The notes below the pieces were generated by a model. The model had not been told where the DNA came from. It searched no databases and saw only the letters and a list, made by a program, of their open reading frames with translations. Both the position numbers and the translations under genes were made by a program. From Lunularia cruciata (taxonomy: Eukaryota; Streptophyta; Marchantiopsida; Lunulariales; Lunulariaceae), in assembly GCA_948567375.1 (NCBI GenBank), contig OX419756.1:30456333-30520332 (forward strand): a DNA stretch of 64,000 bases. Reading direction: 5' to 3'. Below, one piece after another: positions 57,200 through 64,000 of this stretch; within the stretch, counting starts at the first letter, position 1, and every line of letters starts with the position of its first letter.

Positions 57200-57682
57200 T
57201 TTAAAAGACCAAGGAGATAAATAAGAGATTGGAAGATCAGAGTGAAAGATCACATTGGGACTCTTGAATGAGAGAAACTCCAAATTCTTAGCATGAGCTT
57301 GGGCTTTCATATTTGTAGGGAACATGAAAGGCTCTTGAGACGCTTCTTAAAAGGTGACTCCTAGATTGCAAGCTAAGTTAACCGGAAAGCTTCTTGAGAA
57401 GTTTCCTTCTAGAAGCCGCTTACTTGGTGTGCAAGCTAAGCTAGTCAGGAAACTTCCCAAGAAATTTCCTTTTAGAAACCACCTACTAGGCATGCAAGCT
57501 AGGCTTGCTAGGAAGCTTCCCAAGAAGCTTCATCCTAGAAGTTACCACTTGGCATACAGATTACTTGATACATGGAAGGTACCAAGAAGCTTCTAGAATA
57601 TTCTTATAATTCTTGGTTAATTTGGCCTATTTATTACTTTGTTAGTCTTGATTAACTTATCTATAAACTCCATATTATTACA
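57200..57682 (-). repeat. 3' LTR of element F with 63-bp tandem repeats
   Basis: On the minus strand it starts TGTAATAATATGG; on the plus strand its far end reads TTTAAAAG (TGTAAAAG in the partner). It contains three tandem units of 62-63 bp (57367-57429, 57430-57492, 57493-57554), each starting TGCAAGCTA and containing AAGCTTC(C/T)-type palindromes. A polypurine tract on the minus strand abuts it (plus 57683-57696, GGTGGAAGAATT as complement). Confidence 0.85.
57585..57604. promoter_or_regulatory. Heat-shock-element-like motif in F 3' LTR
   Basis: aGAAg cTTCt aGAAt aTTCt: four contiguous, alternately inverted nGAAn modules, the consensus bound by trimeric heat-shock factors. It lies about 80 bp from the LTR start (U3 side). 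The partner LTR keeps all four modules at 62678-62697. Confidence 0.6.
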
Positions 57683-57696
57683 AATTCTTCCACCGC

Positions 57697-59220
57697 TAAT
57701 TGGTGATATCCTCATCACCATGAAAGCATCAAACTCCTTGATGGCCATTTGTGCATTATGGAGATGAGAATCATGAAAGAGATATCCTTTCCAAAGGACT
57801 TTGTACTCAATATGTTTTTGGTAGCCACATTGAATTTAGCAAAATGCAAGGATACAATCAAATTCATACTCCTCATGATCATTGATAGGGATAAGAGGAG
57901 GAGGAGGTTGACATGAATGGAAAAGGAAAATGGATTAAAAATAAACAATTTCAACTTGAAAATATGAAAGATAGGGTAGATTTTCATATGACAAGGCAAG
58001 GCAAGTTGATAAGCAATAAAATAAATGATTGGATGACATCAAATGGACTTATCCAATAAGGAATAAGTTTATGAACTTGGGTACAAACTAGGATGGGTAG
58101 ATTACTAAAAGAAAGCATGACCTTATCAACAAGTTGAAAGGTGAGATCACAATGAAGTTGATCCATGTATTGCTTTTGATCATTTTGAGCAACAAGTAGA
58201 TGAGATTTAGCTTGTTGTAGAGAGTAGAATACTATAGTCAAGAAGGTGGAAGTATGAAGAATGTGAAATGGAGAAGGAGCAAGAAAGGAATCTAGAACAA
58301 GTGGGTCTTGGCCAAAATTAAGGAAGAAGAGAGAGAATCCGATACTTGCTTGTTTGGAGTTATTGTAGACAAAATCACTAGCTACAAGGCATTCATCCTA
58401 GTTGGTATAGTGAATGTTGACAAAAGCACAAAGTATATCCTCCAAGGTGCAGTTTGCATATTTGGTTTGCTCATCAATTTGAGAATGATAGTCCATGGAT
58501 AGAGCAAGCTTGGTGCCAAGTAGCTTGAAGAGTGCTTGCCAAAATTTACCAATGAATCAAGGATCATGGTTGGAGATGAGTACACAAGGCATCCTATGAT
58601 GCTTGAATATATTGTTGTAGTAGATCTAGGCCAATTTTGGAGCATCCATTATATCAAAGGTTGGTGCCAAATGGATTTGCTAACTAACCTTATCACAAAA
58701 AACCATAATTATTGTATGACCTTGCTTTGTCTTTGGCAAGGATATGATGAGTTCTAAGCTCACATATTCCCATCAAGCATATGGGATGGGAAGTGGTTGA
58801 AGAAGGCCATTCAAATTTTGGTTACTAGCCTTGTTGTATTGGTAGCTCTTACAAGAATGGATAAACTCTCAAACCTCTCATGCCATGTTAGACCACCACC
58901 ATTGGCATTATAGGGTACCCAAATTCTTGTCCACGCCCATGTGACCAATGATTGGGAAGTCATGGGCTTCTTGAAGGCACACAAGTTGTAGATCATCCTT
59001 GGTAAGACCATAGATCCGGTTCTCATAGAATAGAAGGCCTTCCTTGAAGAAGAAGGTGTTATATTCCTTGTCACTACAAGATGACCTTATGCCATCTGAA
59101 AGAAGGGGTCTTGTTGTAAAGCGGTCCTAAACTCAATTTGGACTTTTGAGTCAATTGACATTGTCATAATTGTTGTTGTGATGAGAGGTTTAGGAAGCAT
59201 CTTCAAATCAGGTTATTGTG
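57697..59220 (-). pseudogene. Element F: gypsy integrase
   Basis: Weakly readable: the C-terminal part at 58241-57984 (AKSHLLVAQNDQKQYMDQLH and FQLVDKVMLSFSNLPI, the typical QLKKYADKHR...VGDKVLLS region). The N-terminal zinc-binding region (59074-58811) has YNANGGGLTWHERFES. Core motifs are scattered across frames. Heavily decayed. Confidence 0.6.
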
Positions 59221-60420
59221 ATAGGGCATCAAGGATGACATGGGACTTACGGGATTTGTACTCAAGTTTAATATCAAAAAATTGTAGTTTTTCTTCCCAT
59301 CCATGATGTTGACTCTTCATGTGCTCCAAATATAATATTTGCAAGAAAGGTTTGTGATCAATTTGCATGATCACTTGTTTCTCCAAGAGATAATACCTCT
59401 ACACCTTGGTGGCATATACCATTGCTATTTTTTCTTAATCTTGAGTAGAGTAATTCCTTTTTGTAGTTTTTAGTCAAAGAGATCCAAAGGAAATAGTATG
59501 TAATCTATTTGGAAAATTTTTGCTGCAATATAGCTCCAATAGTAAAGTTAGAAGAATCAAAATCAACCGCACAAGGTAGTTGAGGATCATATGGTTGAAC
59601 AATAGGTCTTGAAGACACCATATGCTTTAGATTCTTGAATGCTTTTGCAAACTTGGTGGTCCACCAAAATTTTGAGGTCTTCCTCAAGAGATTGGTCAAT
59701 GGTACGGCCAAATGAGCCTAATAGTAGATGAATTATTGATAAAAACTTGCCAACCCATTAAATGCCCAAATTGTTATGGCATCCTTCAGAATAGGCCAAT
59801 CAATAATGACCCTGATTTTCTCCTCTTCCATCTTGATCCCCTCCAATGAGACCTTATGACCCAAGAAAGTAACTTTCTTTTGCCAAAAGGCATACTTTGA
59901 CTTTTTGTAGTGAAATTTCCATTGATATAGTTGTCTTAGGACTTCTTGCATATGATTTTTGTGTTCTACCTCCATCTTGCTATAGATTAAAATATCATCC
60001 AAGAACACCACCATGTATTGATCCAATAGCCCATCCAATACCCAATGCATCTAATCCATGAAGATTGTTGGAGCATTAGTAAGCCTGAAAGGTAAAACTC
60101 TCCATTCAAAATACCCATACCTTATGTGAAAGGCGGTCTTTTTTACATCCTCTCTATCAACAGGAATTCCCCAATACCCACTTCAAAGATCCAACTTGAA
60201 GAAGTATTTTGCTCCACTCAATTGATCTAGCAAGTCATCAATTTGAGGCAAAAGATATGCATTCTTCACTATTATTTATTGAGGTGATGGTAATCATTAT
60301 AGAAGCAAAGTCATCCATCCTTCTTTGGGACATATAGTATTGGTGCTTCTCAAGGAGATGTATTATGTTGTATGAAATATTTCTCCAACAACTCTATTAT
60401 TATCATTTGAAGCTCTTTTA
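59221..60420 (-). pseudogene. Element F: gypsy reverse transcriptase and RNase H
   Basis: 60050-59733 reads MVVFLDDILIYSKMEVEHKN with the catalytic LDD intact, then KKVTFLGHKVSLEGIKMEEE. 59711-59505 reads LTNLLRKTSKFWWTTKFAKA and PCAVDFDSSNFTIGAILQQK (RT thumb to RNase H start). The RT N-terminal part lies in broken frames to 60420 (complement of a MPFxLTNAP-like segment near 60070-60100). Confidence 0.8.
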
Positions 60421-61140
60421 ACTCCTTTGTTGAGAGCCATTAGATTGGTCCACTCAATAGAGTATTTCTTGGCAGTAACTTAATCTTGAAGGGCATACCA
60501 CAATCAAAGAGTAACCTCTTTGGTATTTTTTGCAAACACATCTGCAAACTCTTGAAGTATCTGATCAACCATTGCTTGATGGGACTTTTGGCCCTCATCA
60601 AACTCTCCATGTGCAATTAGCTTAATCTATACCAAAAAATAGGAATATCTTCCTCCAAATTTCACTCTATGGCTACTTTATTAATAGATTTCTCATCTTA
60701 GGATTGACTATTCTTAGGTGTCTTACTCAAAGGTGTTACACAATGTATTTAATAATTCTTACTTTGGTGTTGTTCTTGAATTTGTCATCATGGTCAATCA
60801 AATTGAACCTTATGACATTCAAGCCAAGGTAAACCTAGAATGGCCTCATAGTATAGAGGTGCCACTACAAACCTCATACACTCCAAATACTCATTCCCAT
60901 TCTTGAATGTAACAAAATGTGTAGTACAAAATGAAAAACCATTTCTACCATTTTCCATCATCAATCTACTTCTAATTATAGGTTTGGTAAGAATACCTAA
61001 TCTTTTTCTAATTATATGGATATGCAATTCTTTGAAATTCTAAAATCAACCAAAATGTTATAATCACAATCAAATATTATACCTTGCAAGTGAAGTAAAC
61101 TTGCATAGGTCAAGCCTTCAATCCCATTGGAACTAATCAA
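60421..61140 (-). pseudogene. Element F: gypsy aspartic protease
   Basis: 61027-60794 carries FVTFKNGNEYLECMRFVVA and YYEAILGLPWLECHKVQFD, the C-terminal ILGLPW motif. Just upstream (about 61050-61025) VLVDSGSS is represented by ILVDFRISKN; the Asp remains but Ser-Gly is lost. Confidence 0.65.
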
Positions 61141-62280
61141 GTCCTAGTAGATGGCTCAAATCCTCCTATTAGGATTCTTCATTTCCTTGATCATCACGTT
61201 CCACAAACTCTATGTGGATGATTTGTCAAGGTTCTCCATTCTTGAATGGGCATTCAACAATGCAATGTCCAATTTGGTGACAATAAAAGCAGCCATCATT
61301 TTTTCAGAGTCTTTCACTATCTGTAATGCCAAGGGGTCTCCACTAGTATTGGCTCCTTCACTTGTGAGTAGTGTGTTGGTAGGTTTTGTGAAGATCAAGG
61401 TCAAGACCAAGTTGTTATAATGCTTAACCAATTGCATGGCTTCCTCCAATTTTTTGGGCTCTTCCATGGTCATTTCCAATTTGGTGCATGACTTCAAGCT
61501 CCTTGTAATTGATCCAGAGCTTCACCTTCTAATGTATCTCAAATTTGCATTATGATGTTTTGGAACTCAGTGACGTAGCTTCTCACAGAACCAATCTACT
61601 TCAAGTTTACCAATGTATCTTGTGTGGCTTGTACAGAATTTGTAGCCTAGAATCTCCCACTTATTGTACTCTTGAATTCTTCCCATGTCAAGATTGGTAC
61701 AAAAAATTGCCATTTAGCTTGCTCCACTCAAAATTTTTACTATAGTTTTGTCACTCCATCCAATTGACTTGAAGCCAAAAGAATTTATCTTTGTTAATCT
61801 TGAAGATTTATAGCTTCAAAATAGCATTCACAATCAAACACAAAATTCTCCATTGTGCCCAAGAGATTTTTGCTTTCAAATACCTTAGGCTTTGGAAATT
61901 GGATTCTCTCTTCTCCTTCTCAAAATGGTGCTCTCTTTACATGCTCTTGTCATTGATGATCACTTTCTTATAACAATTGAGTAAGGTGCTCAATTTGTTA
62001 TTATATAGCAATGATAACTTTGGGTATTTCTATCATGGCTACTACTCTACCAAAATATCTAAAATTAGCACATAGATGCAACACATCTACATTTTCCTTA
62101 AGTTGCAATCAGAAGTATCAAGGGTTCATCAAACAAGGTGATTGCATTCAAAAAATTCTGCCCAGAGCTTGAGATGATGAACTGTGTGAAATGCTACTAA
62201 GATAGTATATGGACACAAAAATCCCAATAGTTTAGGGGAAATGGATTTAGTGGTCCATAAATTCCATCCATCCCATTCTT
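61141..62280 (-). pseudogene. Element F: gypsy Gag with an intact zinc knuckle
   Basis: The minus strand at 61291-61250 reads CFYCHQIGHCIVEC, a complete CX2CX4HX4C. Upstream is the Gag helical region in broken frames (61497-61210 and beyond: KKLEEAMQLVKHYNN). Stops and shifts abound. Confidence 0.7.
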
Positions 62281-62293
62281 GCTCTAATATTGA
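62281..62293 (-). promoter_or_regulatory. Decayed primer-binding site of element F
   Basis: The minus strand reads TCAATATTAGAGC next to the LTR end, compared with TGGTATCAGAGC for initiator-Met tRNA. Confidence 0.5.
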
Positions 62294-62775
62294 TGTAAAA
62301 GATTGAGGAGAAAATAAGAGAAAGGAAAATCGGAATGGACAATCACATTGGAACACTTGAATGAGGGAAAATCCAAATGCCTAGCATGAGCTTGGGCTTT
62401 CACATTTGTAGGGAACACACAAGGCTCTTAAGAAGCTTCCTAAAATCCATCTTCTTAGGGTGCAAGCTAATTTAACCAGGAAGCATCTCAAGAAGCTTTC
62501 TTCTAGATGCCATCTACTTTGTGTCAGGCTAAACTAGTTGGAAAATTTCCCAAGAATTTTCCTTCTAAAAGCCACCTACTTGTTATGCAAGCTAAGCTAG
62601 CTAGGAAGCTTCCCAAGAAGCTTCCTCCTAGAAGTTACCACTTAGCATACACATTACCCAATACTTGGAAGGTACCAAGAAACTTCTAGAATATTCTTAT
62701 AATTCTTGGCTAATTTGGCCTATTTGCTACTTGGTTAGTCTTGACTAACTTGTCTATAAAATCCATATTGTTACA
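62294..62775 (-). repeat. 5' LTR of element F with 63-bp tandem repeats
   Basis: 482 bp, homologous to 57200-57682. It contains the same three tandem units (about 62461-62645; the middle one is more diverged) and the conserved four-module heat-shock-like motif at 62678-62697. LTR start on the minus strand: TGTAACAATATGG. Confidence 0.85.
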
Positions 62776-62780
62776 TGTAG

Positions 62781-63650
62781 AATGAATCTCTCCAACCACA
62801 ATTCTAGTCTTCACTTTGGGAGAACCTTCACTCTATGAGACAACATGGAGGACAAAAAAAACCTGCCTAGTGGTAGATGTTGTCAAGGGCACTAACGATA
62901 ACAAAGGAGAGATATCTTGCCAAAGTCTGACAAAATTCAAGAGACAAACCCTATTGTACCCAATACCTGAAGGGCAAGCAAACAAGGATGATGTTGTCAC
63001 CAATACCACACCTCAAACCAATGATAACAAGGTAGGTAGGAATGAGCAAGTAGACCAAGCTCACAAAACAAAGGAGGCAACCATTTTGGCCATGACAAAA
63101 ATCTTGGTCCTAAAATGAAGAAGGCCTAACAAAGACAATTGGGCTAGGATGGAGGCCTATACCATTCATACTATGACATCAATGATGGAAGCGGTGGAAG
63201 AGCTCCTACCAATATACCAAAAGCTGGATCCAAAGATGAAGGAATCAGTGGTCCTCATCCACCACTTACATCACCTTGTCAAAACCTAGTTGAATAAGGA
63301 CAAGGAAAGTGATAAGCACCTAAAATAGTTCCAAAGGGAGGAACTAAAATGGCAAGAGGAGTATGAAAGTTGACCCATGTCTTAAAGAAGGAGGTTGATG
63401 ATTATAGCATTTAGATGTTCACCAAAGAACTTGGTACAAGGAGGAGATACAAAAATGGGAAGCCAAACTTGTAGCATTATAAAGCAAGCTAGACACAGCC
63501 CAAGTGAAGGCAAAGGCAATGGAGACTTGATATGATAACCTTAAGTAGTTAGTTGTCCTCCACATCTCCAACCTATCTACCAACCTCAAACAACAACATG
63601 AGAAGGTGTTGGAGCAAGTCAAGTGGATCTGTTACAAGATGACCAATGAA
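62781..63650 (+). pseudogene. Element Y: X-related protein, 3' part (acidic and coiled-coil tail)
   Basis: It continues the Y coding region after element F. 62816-63118 is a 100-codon open stretch with no motif. Then EAVEELLPIYQKLDPKMKES and VVLIHHLHHLVKT, and a helical KESDKHLK*FQREELKWQEE (63300-63360), giving the same globular-then-coiled-coil plan as family X (compare EYLRDIFYPLLMKLEEKKKE in X4). Stops are frequent. No end of Y is identified. Confidence 0.45.
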
Positions 63651-64000
63651 TTGAGTGTTAAAAAAACCAAATTGGAGTTTAATTATTACTTTTTCAATAA
63701 AAATTTGGTCAAAATTTTCTATTATTAATTTTATGGATCACCTATAACCCATAAAAGTTCACGGACCATTTTTTCATGACTTGTAAATTTTCAAGAATCT
63801 TTGGGACTTCCTTTAATAGAATTAAAGTATTTCTCTCAAACACCCCATAATAGTTTACACATTTCCCATAAACTTCCCGTACTAAATGTTTTGAAGGCCA
63901 GAAAGGGGTTCTTGAAACCCCCTTATGTTGGACCAACATGTGTCTCATAGACAAAAGATAGAGTTGATAGGTTTGCTTGTGGATATGTTTCTTGCAAATG
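63651..64000. other. Spacer, nothing recognised
   Basis: AT-rich. One minus-strand 70-codon open stretch (63954-63742) has no recognisable content. Confidence 0.5.

Larger units (their letters stand above)
57200..62775 (-). mobile_element. Element F: Ty3/gypsy retrotransposon with both LTRs
   Basis: Right to left: 5' LTR (62775-62294), PBS remnant, Gag, protease, reverse transcriptase, RNase H, integrase, 3' LTR (57682-57200). Flanks TGTGG (57195-57199) and TGTAG (62776-62780) form a 5-bp duplication with one transition. It is inserted inside element Y. RT-before-integrase order shows gypsy. No chromodomain is seen, though the 3' coding end is poorly preserved. Confidence 0.85.

Overview
The window is repeat-dense nuclear DNA of a land plant with a large genome. 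A gymnosperm is my guess, but nothing here proves it. I see no intact host gene, no rRNA or tRNA gene, no CRISPR and no prokaryotic operon structure. Almost everything recognisable is decayed LTR-retrotransposon sequence inserted into other retrotransposons. Reading frames are mostly broken by TAG/TGA/TAA where relatives have CAG, CGA, CAA or TGG, the pattern expected from long-term cytosine methylation followed by C-to-T decay.

Layout. (1) 1-12558: a minus-strand Ty3-like element A (LTR, Gag, aspartic protease, then a cytosine-5 DNA methyltransferase), cut twice by plus-strand copies X1 and X2 of an unusual element family. (2) 13020 to about 17935: minus-strand Ty1/copia element B. (3) About 17936-23935: a 5'-truncated plus-strand Ty3/gypsy element C containing an inverted gag duplication and a third X copy (X3); its reverse transcriptase runs into X5, a truncated relative of X (23936-26437). 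(4) 27541-32695: copia element D, with both LTRs and a perfect target-site duplication. (5) 32696-41111: AT-rich, mostly gene-free DNA with a recent 148-bp tandem duplication, a CpG-retaining block and a decayed unknown coding region. (6) 41112-47678: plus-strand chromovirus E with both LTRs and a chromodomain. (7) 49156-52922: a fourth X copy (X4), minus strand. (8) 53690-55190: GGATCC-type degenerate repeats in opposing orientations. (9) 55458-63650: an X-related coding element Y, split by minus-strand Ty3/gypsy element F (57200-62775), whose LTRs carry 63-bp tandem repeats and a four-module heat-shock-element motif.

Two things stand out. Element A carries a DNA methyltransferase domain between its protease and the expected, off-window reverse transcriptase. 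Motifs LELFGG, PCQ, ENIP and RRQVLGQAMD are readable, so this is a retroelement that encoded its own epigenetic enzyme. Family X comes in four copies of about 3.1-3.8 kb, with TG...CA ends. Three copies show 5-bp target duplications, and the fourth shows only a weak 3/5 match. X has no reverse transcriptase and no visible LTRs. It has one long sense ORF of about 800 codons, of unrecognised function with a coiled-coil tail, followed by a TATA-like box at a fixed 678-689 bp from the 3' end. The simplest reading is a very long solo LTR with a protein-coding U3 region. The same protein family recurs in X5 and Y.
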